DNA of 64,000 bases from Immersiella caudata (taxonomy: Eukaryota; Ascomycota; Sordariomycetes; Sordariales; Lasiosphaeriaceae): NCBI GenBank assembly GCA_030512335.1, contig JAULSU010000002.1:6262001-6326000 (forward strand), written 5' to 3'. A program made the position numbers and the translations under genes. Below the pieces are notes generated by a model. It saw nothing but the letters and a program-made list of their open reading frames with translations. It was not told the DNA's origin and searched no databases. Below, piece by piece: positions 31,863 through 42,050 of this stretch. Each line of letters begins with the position of its first letter. Position 1 is the first letter of the stretch.

Positions 31863-33515
31863 ATGAACTCTTGGTGGAAGAGACAAGGCGGCAATATCGG
31901 GGGCGGAGATCAGGCAGATGACGGTAGAAGAAGGCTTGCAGAGGTAAGATGTGGTCGTCACCCAGCATTCATTCGTACCTTCCTTCGGTGGCCTGACCAT
32001 CGAATCCACTCCACAGAGGCCGCTTGGTCTTTTCGTTCTGCATCCCACCGAGGCTTTTCCACCAAAAGAGAACTACCTGGACGCAGAGTGAGCGATACGT
32101 CCCCGATTCGCCATCCCCACATCTTCCTGACCTGATACGGTGGTGCAGCATCGTCGCAATCCACGGCTTGAATGGAACGGCGAGGAACACTTGGACAGAC
32201 AAACAGTCGGGGAAGTGCTGGCTAGAGTCGGGGGACTTCCTCCCCGCAGCGCTGCCCAACGCACGCATCATGACCTTTGGGTACAACTCGGGGCTAGCAT
32301 TCAGCAAATCGAGAGGAGGCATCGAGACATACGCGCGAGACTTGCTGAACCGATTGAAGATCGTGCGGGGAGACACTCAGGCCCGACACCGACCCCTGGT
32401 GTTTGTCGCACACAGCCTCGGCGGCATCGTGGTGAAAAAGGTACGAGGGCACTTGCATTGCTATATCAGATAATTGGGGAGCTGAACCTCACATACCTAC
32501 AGGCACTTGTCATCGCGCACGAGGCACAGCACGTGTACGGAGATGTCCTCCGCTCAACCAAGGGCATCGTGTTCATGGGCACCCCTCATCGTGGGGGATC
32601 TGGCATGGTGCCATGGGCTGTACTGTGGTCCAACTTGGTCAATATTGCGACTCTTGGCCAGGCCATGCGAAAGGACCTCCTCAAGAACCTCAAAAGTGAT
32701 TCCGCCGTCCTGCAAGAAATATCACGCCAGTTCACCCACCGTGCCACATCTCTGCAGATTCGGTCCTTCACCGAGCAGGAGGTTGAGGGACCCCTGAAGA
32801 CGCTCATATGATGGCCCCCGGTTTCGTATCCGCAGCAACCTCTCTCGCTGACCACGGCCGGGTTGTGTCAGAGGCGAGTGCAATTCTCGGCCTTCCAAAC
32901 GAGGTCATACTTCCGCTGAATGCAACTCACCGAAGCATGTGCCGGTTCGCCAGTAATACGAGCCAGGACTACCTCCTTGTGCAATGGGCGATCCTGGATA
33001 TCCTAGCTGGCGGCGGCACCCAGCGACCATCTCCAGTCGCAGTGTGTGGCTTTCCCACCAAAACAAAGAATCAGCATCATCATCAGGGGGCCCGAGAACA
33101 GGCAATTCTCCTGAACAGCGAAGCCCCTGATCGTTCCTTTCGTCCGGGAACCACGGTTCTGTCCCAGCCTCTAATCTATAGGCCGGCAGCTTTGTCCTCT
33201 GGAGGTCTGACGCCGAGACATGAGGGAAGTAATAGCCCTTCCACAGCTGGTACTCGGAGCAAGACTACTACGTCTGAAGCTTTGCCCCCTGATATCAGGG
33301 GGACTGGTATGATAACCGTCAAGTTTAACGTCAAGCGGCACGGGAAAGCACGGGGACAGAGTTACCAAACATCTACCGTGGTGCCGTCGTCGACGCTGGT
33401 TTCACAGTTGCAAGATCAGTTTGTGAGAGAAAATGGCCATCCTGGTAAGTTCCCAACTGTGGAAAAAAAAAACAACCATTATGAGCTCGCACAACTAACG
33501 CGACATAGCAGCTGA
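31863..33515 (+). CDS. DUF676-like alpha/beta-hydrolase module (5' part of multidomain gene)
   Basis: Exons 31863-31943, 32017-32087, 32149-32440 and 32503 onward splice cleanly. They encode a short polar head, then GLFVLHPTEAF, DADIVAIHGLNGTARNTW (oxyanion segment) and LPAALPNARIMTFGYNS. VFVAHSLGGIVVKKALV follows, with nucleophile Ser in SLGG, then FMGTPHRGGSG and EISRQFTHRATSLQIRSFTE. This is the esterase-like module that heads many fungal NLR-like and multidomain proteins. The fourth exon's frame reaches a TGA at 32809. The homologous continuation (SAILGLPNEV, PLNATHRSMCRFA) is in another frame from 32874. A 92-bp GT..AG intron at 32782-32873 would reconnect it; otherwise there is a frameshift. 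The frame then runs on toward 33444, where a GTAAGT donor leads to further exons. The protein is probably an intracellular N-terminal effector or regulatory domain of the gene continuing at 33633. Confidence 0.7.
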
Positions 33516-33632
33516 TAGAGACACATACCGCGAGTTCCGAGCGTTCGGTCACGAGGTCCAGCGAACGTGGTTTGATGTCGCTACCACCGCGTCACGGTTA
33601 CGGCTGGTCGGCCTTGTTACAATCTAGCGCAG

Positions 33633-36600
33633 GGCTTCAAAATTCATCAAGAGCAAACGATCGCCGCCTTCTTCAGCAGAGTCTTTCGAACACAGGTGCA
33701 AGTCGACTTGTCTCGGACGGAGAGACTGAGCGAGGCTGGTTCATTCAGCAGCGTTGCGTCCACCTCAATTGGCACGCGCCAGGACGGTGAAACTTACGAC
33801 ATGTGAATATCATTCATACGGACGGTGCGGATCCCCGAAGATGGCAAGACATACAATCTCCCTCCGAGTCTCGGAAAGTTCCCGCTTTATGACGTCCGCC
33901 CCTTTACCGAATGGCTTCCGGCTTCCATGGCAATACTGGGTGGGGTGTTTTTACCAATGTATCGTGAGTTGCTCAGCATTCATCGCACGTGGGTAAGCGC
34001 TGTGCATCGCTAATCTGGAACAGAGCTTGAGGCCATGTGGATCAACTTTCGATGCCCAACAGGCAAGCGGTTTGTGGTTCGTCCGTATCTCGGCGGGGTA
34101 AACGGCATTACCGGCGAACCCGCAGTGGGAGACATGGCCTCGCTCCTCCGCAATATGAACAAGCTTACAAACGACCAAGACTATATCGTGCTTCCCAGCC
34201 AAAGGTGGTTGGATGGGGTATCTGATGCTCCCGGAAGAGTCAAGCAGTTCGTTGCAACTGAAACAGCGCTGCCTCACTGTGCTCAAAGTTCTCTCGTCAC
34301 GCGTCACCAGCAGGGGCAAGTAGCTGCCCTGACTCCTGGGCGCAGAGATGACGAAATCGGCGACCCTGAATGGGCTGGCGCGTCGATCGAGTGGCAGACC
34401 ACGGGCCACGATTCTGTTGGCGGTATTCAACTACAGATTATCCCAGAGTTTGACGTTTCAAACATATCCACTGTGTCGCTGAAGGACACCTGCATTTCCT
34501 CTCCGGGGGGTGTTGGGCTTGAGTCTTATGACGAGAGCCGAGAGACAACAGCACGGGTTTATGACGTTTTAAAGACCCCAAAGGAACTGGGTCTGCCGGT
34601 TGGTAGCGTGCTTCACCTCAAAGACCTGAAAACACGGAAAGATTCAAGGCCGAAGACGGTTGCGGATCTCGTGCAAGAGGGTCCTGCCCGGCTTGAGGGG
34701 CAAGCCCACATGGAGTTGGAGATCAACGTTCAATACGGAAGCCCACCGCCACGGATCGAGTTCACTGTCATACTCCCGAGTGGGGGAGGGATGGCGATGC
34801 GGGCCCCGGTAACCACTTCGATACGAGACATCATACGGATGATTCGAGAAGAGGGGGCTATCCCCCCTCACAAGGATGGAGGACTCGTATACCGCGGTGT
34901 GTCCCTCCCAGACCACTGGCCACTCTCAAGCGCTGAAATAAAGCCGGTAAGTTTCGTCCTATTCAAGCGCCACTTACCGGATCGGAAGCGTTGGGAGAGG
35001 GGTTGACATTGAATCAGCGAGCTGAGGTTCGGCTCAACCTTTGGGTTCGGGCCGAGATGATAATTATCATCAAGACTCTGACGGGTAGAGTGTTCAACTT
35101 GAACGTTGCACGATCTCATACGGTTGAAAACGTAAAGGAAATGATCTGCGATAAGGAAGGCATCCCCCCTAGCGAGCAACATCTTATATTCTCAGGAAAA
35201 GAGCTTGAAGGCGAACGTACTCTATCCTACTACAACATCCAAAAGGTAGGTATCAGAGTGAAGGAGATACCTATTGTTACACAGGATGTACTTACCCTTT
35301 CCCAGGAATCAACTATTCACGTGCAGCTACGCCTCAGGGGAGGATCTGGTTTCTCCGTGGAAGCCGATGATGGAGAGATGTTCTGCATTTCGATTAAGCT
35401 CAGCAGGACAGTCCGAGAACTGAAAGAACTACTTCACAAACGGTCAGGCATCCCATCTTCGTACCAACGATTATTCTCTGGAGCCCAGGAAATGTATAAC
35501 GGTAAGTCCAACATGGGGGTGGTGCGATGACACGGTAGCTAATAGACTTACAGATCAGGCCATCATGAATTACGATACGGCTGTGAGTATTCCCGAAACC
35601 CGATTTTTGTTTGGCAAAACCGCAAAATTCGTCGATAGCTGACCTTCAAGCGCAGGATAGGTTTAACCCAGTACGACTGGTTCCAGTCTTTCCAAGTGGG
35701 CGTAAAGCGGTCTATGTCTCCTGCGGAGAAAAAGTGTTTCGGGTCTACGGACAGACGGTTTTGGACATAAAGCTTTATATTCTAGAGAAAGAGGGGATCC
35801 CAGCCTGGAAACAGAAGCTGATTTTCAGAGGAGGAGCACTTGACAACCCAGGTACCGCATCTCCTGTCAACCCACTTTCTTCCTCTTGGACTCACAAGGT
35901 ATTCGCAGAACAACGGGCGTCCGATTTCGAAGGCAAGTTCCTGACACTTATCGCCGATGCTGAGACAGAAGTCAAGGCGCTTTCGATTGCCCCTGGCGGT
36001 GGCATCAACCAACACATCGAGCGCGATACGAACAACCCGCGCATCTGGGATGTTTCCAACAGCAAGATTCTGTCCATCCAGCTTATCGACTCCCGCACGT
36101 TCAAGTTGCTTACTGGCCTGGATCCACCTGAGACACCAATCACGCCAAATGTCTACAAAGAACTGGGCTTGCCATTCTATCAGATGACAGGATTTGGGCA
36201 GCTGAGCGGCGAGGGAGTAGCAGGTCAGTGGAGGGCTCTCAAGGGACCAAAAGCCGTGGCAGCGGCCAACGCCAACATAAAGTTGCAGTGGAAGACATTG
36301 GCAGAAAACAAAGGCAAAGCTACAGACACGGCGATAAAAGCGGCTGAAGTAGCCTATGTCAGAGCAAAGGGCAAAGTCAAGGCCATTGACCAAAGACCCG
36401 AACGTGAATACGATGCGGACTCTGCTTCGGCTAGCTCCTGGGGCGTGTTGAGTTCTGGAATGTGGAGAAGGCTCGACGGTAAACAAGCGGAAGAGTCTTC
36501 CCCGGGAGAAGGAACGGAGGGCTTTAAGGATGCAAGCTTTGATTTTCCGCTTGTGTTGCTTGATGTGGATGAGAGCATCCCGAAGTTCAAGAGTGTTGTT

Positions 36601-36657
36601 GAGGACGAGGCTGATGATGCGGACTGGGAAGACGTAGCGGGGTTTTACCCATCTTGA
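33633..36657 (+). CDS. Fungal core domain plus ubiquitin-like fold array (3' part)
   Basis: This is a multi-exon continuation with introns 33964-34023, 34947-35017, 35246-35305, 35502-35553 and 35583-35655; a sixth at 35852-35908 is optional. The first block reads ISFIRTVRIPEDGKTY, NLPPSLGKFPLY, GGVFLPMYQLEAMWINF, YLGGVNGITGEP, DYIVLPSQRWLDGV and GHDSVGGIQLQI. This is a conserved fungal domain without known function. Ubiquitin-like folds follow: a divergent one (34,700-35,050), a near-canonical ubiquitin (35057-35344), and two more divergent ones (35345-35582 and 35656-35850). The C-terminal block (SIAPGGGINQHI, PRIWDV, ELGLPFY) is another conserved partner domain, then an acidic tail ending at 36657. 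The frame has TGA at 33804-33806, just before ISFIRT, with no intron to remove it. The gene may be inactivated or may start further downstream (ATG 34035). Whether it joins the hydrolase module upstream is likely but unproven. Confidence 0.65.
35057..35344 (+). other. Near-canonical 76-residue ubiquitin domain
   Basis: After removal of a 60-bp intron (35246-35305, directly after Lys63), the frame aligns to ubiquitin without gaps over 76 residues. By my count about 50 are identical. Kept are Lys6, 27, 33, 48 and 63, Leu8, Ile44, His68 and the C-terminal LRLRGG. Changed are Lys11 (Arg), Lys29 (Met) and Val70 (Gln). Coding continues straight after Gly76 with S-G, so a deubiquitinase-type protease could cut there. 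Confidence 0.85.
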
Positions 36658-37414
36658 AGTCTGAGGCATGTGCTTGGTCAGAGAACAGGATATTGAATGC
36701 TATGCTTCTGTTCTTTGTATTGGTGAAAGTGTTTCTTTGGCCATAATAGCATGAATTATAAAGAAAGATAAGGCTGAGATCAAGGGCTGGGCCGCGCACA
36801 AGCAACATTAAGCCATCCATTTACCACTTGACCGGGACCGGTACCAGATTAGGGAGGGATGGAGGGTTGAGTGCCCATGTGCTTAAGTGGTAGAAAGGGT
36901 TACGGTTCGGCCCCACGGTGGTTCCGGGTGTGGGCCCGAACGGAGTCGCTGCTAGTATGATGGTACTGCCACGGCACCGGAAAAGTCGCACAAGCGCACG
37001 TGGAAATTGATTAGGGGACAATGAAAACGGGGAACCATCAATGCTAATAGGGCGGCCAGGTATACAAACGTCCCACTCTACTATGAATCCGGACAACAGG
37101 AACACGGGCAATCCTCAACTAGGCGCTGCGGGTGTCGGGTGCGGAAGTCGGCTGTCCGTTGTGACAAGCGCCCCAATCGCAGAGCTTCTGAGGCTCAAAT
37201 GCACAACACCATTTTTGCCTTGGCGCTACGTTGGGGAAGAGAAAGGCACTTTATCCGCAGACTAATATGGAGCACCACGGGTATGCATCCTTACGCCAGG
37301 TTTTGCTCGGGGATTATATACCTAAGTAGGGACCGTCTTGTATTGGAACGAAATGGAGTGCACTGGGAATTATTTCGAGGAAATCTTGAAGAGCATCTTA
37401 TTGAATTCGCGAGG
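36658..37414. other. Intergenic, promoter of CE3 esterase gene
   Basis: No gene is seen in 0.76 kb. ATTATATA at 37313-37320 lies 95 bp before the CE3 start and is a good TATA candidate. Confidence 0.45.
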
Positions 37415-38169
37415 ATGAGGTTCAGCTCGTTTTTCGTCGTTGCAGGGCTCGCTGCCGTCGGGCAGGCGCAGCAGAAGCTCAAAGTCAGTGGGTACCCCCC
37501 TTTTGTTTCTTAGGCACTGCACAAAAATGAGACTGATTGAAGTTGTTAGTGTTCCTCGGCGACTCCATCACGGAAATCACCTGCTGGCGCCCCCAAGTCT
37601 GGTCCCAACTCGCCGCGGCCAACCTGACATCCAGCATCCAACTCGTCGGTTCCATGAACACCATCCCCGGCAGCTGCCAAAAGCCCGCCGGCTTCGACGC
37701 CCGCCACGAAGGCCACTCGGGCTACCAAGCCTACGACGTCGCCCGAAACAACATCGCCGGTTGGGTTCGGAGCACCACCCCCGATATCGTGCAATTCATG
37801 CTCGGCACCAACGACGTGAACATCGGTAAGCGCAACCAACAGGCTATTCTCGACGCGTACACATCCATCCTCGGCTCCCTCCGCGCCGCGAACCCCAACG
37901 TACATGTCATCATCGTCAAGATGATCCCCACGCAGTGGAGCGATAGCACAATTGAGGCGGTCAACACGGCGATTCCAGGGTGGGCTTCGCAGAGGACGAC
38001 GGCGCAGAGCCCGATTACCGTGGCGGATGCATCGAGGGCGGCGGGGTATACGAATGCCATGTTGGCGGGCGATCGGGTGCATCCCAATAGTCAGGGGGAC
38101 CAGTTTATTGCGAAGCAGGTTGGCCCGGTTTTGATCAAGGTTATCAAGGAAAAGTTGGGGACTGCTTGA
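37415..38169 (+). CDS. Secreted SGNH/GDSL esterase (CE3-like)
   Basis: This is a predicted secreted SGNH hydrolase resembling carbohydrate esterase family 3 acetylxylan esterases, 231 residues. Exon 1 (37415-37483) encodes only the signal peptide (RFSSFFVVAGLAAVGQAQQ). Exon 2 runs 37543-38169, and the acceptor after GATTGAAG keeps phase 0. The SGNH blocks are in order: FLGDSITEITCWRPQ (Ser), GHSGY (Gly), LGTNDVN (Asn) and DRVHPN (Asp-x-x-His). It forms, with the CE5 esterase, GH31 and M28 genes, a set of secreted degradative enzymes spread over the window. Confidence 0.88.
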
Positions 38170-39182
38170 GGCAAGCAAGTCTCAAAGCTCAAGCATGTGA
38201 AAAAGGTGACAATAGTATTGTGGGGATGAATTGAGATGTGAACAAAGGGTTGGTTCTCCCGTGTAGATAATAGAGGTACAGCATATCCCTCGTCATGTCC
38301 GAGTCCAATTGGTACATTCTTCAGCACCTTGATTTGCCCCACCTTCTCGTACTTCAAGATCATAGGTATCCGGGCTACCATGACATGATTTTGAAGGGCG
38401 ATGGGGGTCACCAACATTCGGCATATTTGCACGAGAATGCCTTGGTAACTAACTCCTTAAAGGTGCACGAGGAAGGAGCCGCGAAGTAGATCACATTGCG
38501 TACCTACTTTCCCCGGGATAGGCGGAGTCGGAGCGGGGACCTGCGGGGACGATCCCCGACTTGCATCCGCCGCGATGCAACCACAGCGAGAAAAGCCCAA
38601 ACGAATGCGGAAACGATTTAACAGGTCGCCCCGTGTTTGTGCTTGTCCAATCCTTTTATGTTGCAGCCTAGAGGTGGGTTAGGGTTCGTTGAGGTCTGCC
38701 TTGCGCGACCCCCTATCAGCGATTGAGCCTTCCGTTGTGCCTAACATCTGTGCCGCCATGGACGCCAGTCATTTGCTTACCGACTTTCCGGAATGCCAGT
38801 GCAACGGGATCGTATAGCCCCTGGGTCTTCAAATCTGCTGACTTCGTCAAGTGAAGTTCTTTTTCTCAGGGACGCAATCTTAGGGCGCAGATCGGTTGGG
38901 TGGACCAATGGGGCAGGTCACCCCAAAACAAGGGAGTCTCAGTGGTAACGTTAATTATTTACTAACGGAGGATTTACGCCATACGTCAGCAGCTTGCAAA
39001 TTCCGGAAACAATACTTTCGTGACCAGGGCAGTGCATAGGAGTAAGGCTCCTTTTCGAGTTTACGATCCATGACAAAATGGGACATCACCTTTCTTTATA
39101 ACCTCAGGTCAGCCACAGGGAGTGCGATTCTCTCAACTCGGTTTCAACAACATCGTTGCACAACGATCCTCAGCAAATCGCA
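38170..39182. other. Intergenic
   Basis: About 1 kb with no gene, RNA or repeat that I can support. It holds the 3' end of the CE3 gene and the promoter of the aminopeptidase gene. Confidence 0.4.
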
Positions 39183-40695
39183 ATGATCCCTCGCCTGGTA
39201 TATTCAACGCTCCTTCTCGGGCTCTGCGCTCGTGGGCAGCACACCACCAACCCCGACATCGATCCGACAGCTCTGCAAGATGACATGAACACAGAAAACC
39301 TCATGTCTCATCTGCATACCCTCCAAGAAATTGCCGACTCCAATAGCGGAAACCGCGCCTTTGGATTGCCAGGCTATCAGGCCTCAGTTAACTACATCTG
39401 GAGCCAAATCAGCAACATACCAGGCACCAAAATCTGGAAGCAAGACTTTCTCGGCAACTTCTCATCTTCAGAAGCTCAACTGCGAGTCGGCAAAGTGGAT
39501 GTACCGGTGGTCGCCGTTTTGAAGAGCCCCCAAACACCCGATAGCGGCATCGAAGCCGAACTCGTTGCTGGTCCTCCAGGCGGCGCCGGATTCGCATGCA
39601 ACGAGACAGATTATGCGAACCTTGACGTCAACGGCAAAATCGTCCTCGTCGAGCGTGGTGCCTGCGGCGAAGTCCACGGCGGAAAAGTTATGGCCGCCGC
39701 GCGCGCCGGAGCCATCGCCGTCATCCAATACGACAACAGACCCGGAAACTCTTCGCTCCAACCGTCGTACCCCGAGGAGCTCCCAGACTACGTCCCCGCC
39801 GGACAAATCAATCAAGCCGATGGACAACGCCTCATCGCCCAGCTCCCTTCTGCCGGCGCACCGATTCTTGCATACTTCCGACAGAAACAAATCCGTGAAG
39901 AGCGCACAACCCGGAATATCTTCGCCGAAACTAGAGGCGAAGATGAAGATTCCGATGTGATCATGCTCGGTGCGCATCTCGATTCCGTCCAGACGGGACC
40001 GGGCATCAACGACAACGGCTCCGGCAGCAGTTTAATCCTCGAGCTTTTCCGCAGCGTAGCGAAGTATCGCACCAAGCACAAGCTGCGCTTCGCTTGGTGG
40101 GCCGCAGAAGAAAACGTCGGTCTCGGGTCGAGGTTTTACTGCTACAACCTGACCGAATTCCCCACGGAAGCCGACAAGCTCCTCGCCTATCTGAACTTCG
40201 ACATGGTATCAAGGGGGTCGTACTACGTCGGTGACGGCGACGGGAGCACCCACGGCGGACAAGCAACCCCTCTTGGTTCAGAGGTTATCGAGAAGCTCTG
40301 GCTGGATTACTTTCAGGGGATCGGCATTACTGCGCAAGAGAAAAGAATTGGGTTTGACAGCGATCACTTCTTCTTTTGGCAGATTTTGCAGAAGCCTGTT
40401 GGTTTTCTTTTCACGGGGGTGGATCCGGCAGATGATCCTTGTTATCATCAGGCATGTGATGGGATTGGGAATGTGGATCCAGTGATGCTTACTACGAACG
40501 CACGGGTAAGTTCAAATTCCCCTTGAAGGATAAGTGCACGTTGCTCACAAGGTAAAGCAGGCGGCGGCGTACATGACGGCTGTGCTCGCTACCAACGGGA
40601 CGAGTCTCATCCCGAAGTCGGCGGGTATTGTCAACACGAAGCGTTCCCTTGAGGAGTGGGGAGATGGATACTCGGGATGTGGTCACCCTCACTAG
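39183..40695 (+). CDS. Secreted M28 zinc aminopeptidase with PA domain
   Basis: This is a predicted extracellular or vacuolar leucine aminopeptidase of family M28, 485 residues. Exons 39183-40505 and 40561-40695 join in phase 0. A signal peptide (RLVYSTLLLGLCARG) precedes the family head ENLMSHLHTLQEIAD. A protease-associated domain lies in the middle (GKIVLVERGACGEVHGGKVMAAARAGA). The two-zinc centre follows: GAHLDSVQTGPGINDNGSGS (His and bridging Asp), WWAAEENVGLGSR (catalytic Glu and ligand Glu), NFDMVS (Asp) and CYHQACD (last His). All are intact. The start is the ATG directly before the signal peptide; the frame is open upstream but has no ATG. Confidence 0.93.
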
Positions 40696-40822
40696 TAGAA
40701 GATGGATCCAAATCGCCGACAGAGGGTTGTGACGCTGTCAAAGGTGCGGGCAATCTGAATGCTTGAGTTGGGAATAGTAACCTCGCTTGTACGAAATTCA
40801 CGCTTAATTAAAAACCTCCCCC

Positions 40823-41179
40823 CTAAAACGAGCCACAAACAGCCGGATTCAAATCTCCACAAATCGCCTCATCCAGCTGAACATCACTTCCATCCCTGAT
40901 ATTCCTGATACAAGTGCAAGTCCTACCACCCCTTCTCATAATCCAATAGCGCCCCTCAGGCTGGGACCCGACAAAGTCGTAGACGGGGTCGGTTGGCGTC
41001 AAAGGGACTGGGTAGATGTTTGCTCCTAGTTCTCTGCATCGGGCCACGGCGGCGTCGTATGGCAGACGGGTCGAGACCACGAAGATACCGGTTGTGGTGG
41101 GACTTGGACTTGGAGTTGGTGACTGGGCGACAGTGAGGGCCGCGATGGCCGTGAAGGAGAGGAGGTGGAGAGATACCAT
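40823..41179 (-). CDS. Small secreted protein
   Basis: This is a 118-residue single-exon protein with a clear signal peptide (SLHLLSFTAIAALTVAQ), a Ser/Pro/Thr linker, and a compact domain with five cysteines (RCRELGANIYP, the RTCTCIRN turn, EAICGD, AVCGSF). No family is recognised. Size, signal and cysteines make it effector-like or a cell-surface protein. A TATTTATT box lies about 85 bp upstream of the ATG. It is convergent with the aminopeptidase gene, 127 bp apart. Confidence 0.7.
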   Translation of the reverse strand: MVSLHLLSFTAIAALTVAQSPTPSPSPTTTGIFVVSTRLPYDAAVARCRELGANIYPVPLTPTDPVYDFVGSQPEGRYWIMRRGGRTCTCIRNIRDGSDVQLDEAICGDLNPAVCGSF

Positions 41180-42050
41180 CGTGAACTATGATGAAAGCAA
41201 ACCTTGGGCTGGGAGTTGCTTGAAGTTGGAGTTACGCCCGATGGGACGGACAGGTCGGGCAATAAATAGCCATTTCAAAGGCTGGCGCGACCTGCTCTTA
41301 CGAAGACGGGGCAATTTCTTCCCGGTTGCAATGTGACTCAAAGTCATGGTGTGGTATTTGACTCGGCTACGTCGGCTCAGCCGCTGCGTGTGTTACACCG
41401 CTCACCGAACGGCCAATGATAAAGGGGGACAGCAGATATACGATCAGTCTCGTAAATTAAGCCAGAGACCAACCCTCTGTTCGTGTTTGCCCATTTGCAA
41501 TTGATGAAATGCAAAGGGGCTGAAGTTGTGGAATTGCGAAGCCTACAGGTTGGTTCAAAAGCATCGCTCACAAGCAACGAATGTGGAAAGACGTGGGGGT
41601 TTCCCTTTTAGTCAAAATGAAACCTTGGCAGCAGCCATGTCACGTCGATTGTGCGGGCCGACTTGTAGCAGACATGAGCTGGGGTTACAATCTGCCGCGC
41701 GGTTAGGGCGGCGTGCGGTCAGGATAAGGCACAGCGGTCGTTCGCGTCTCGAACCATCCCCTCGGGTCGTGCTCGCCAATGATGATGGGCCTGCTGCGAC
41801 GTTGTGGGGACCTGAAACAGGTCTTGTTTGGCGGGGATGCGCCAAAGCTAGATGCCAAACTCAGTGTGCAATTGAAATGCTCCTGGCGCTTGGGTTCTTC
41901 CTTCCCAAATATGCACCAAGGGTGGACTTTTCTTTCGGGGGTTCCCACGCCTCCACCGATCTCTCCTTCTCCGTCTTCAATCTTTTTCTCCTCCACCGCC
42001 AATCCACTCAGGCTTTGAGTTTCAAGCACTTGCAGTATCAACAACTCACC
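41180..42050. other. Intergenic, promoter of dynamin-like gene
   Basis: No separate gene is seen. A plus-strand frame in line with the dynamin gene is open from 41526, but it lacks family motifs before the ATG at 42051. I treat it as 5' UTR or promoter. Confidence 0.4.

Noticed and set aside
41526..42050. N-terminal extension of the dynamin-like frame
   Set aside because: The frame is open upstream of 42051, but the text is compositionally unlike the protein and lacks family motifs. The ATG at 42051 fits homologues.
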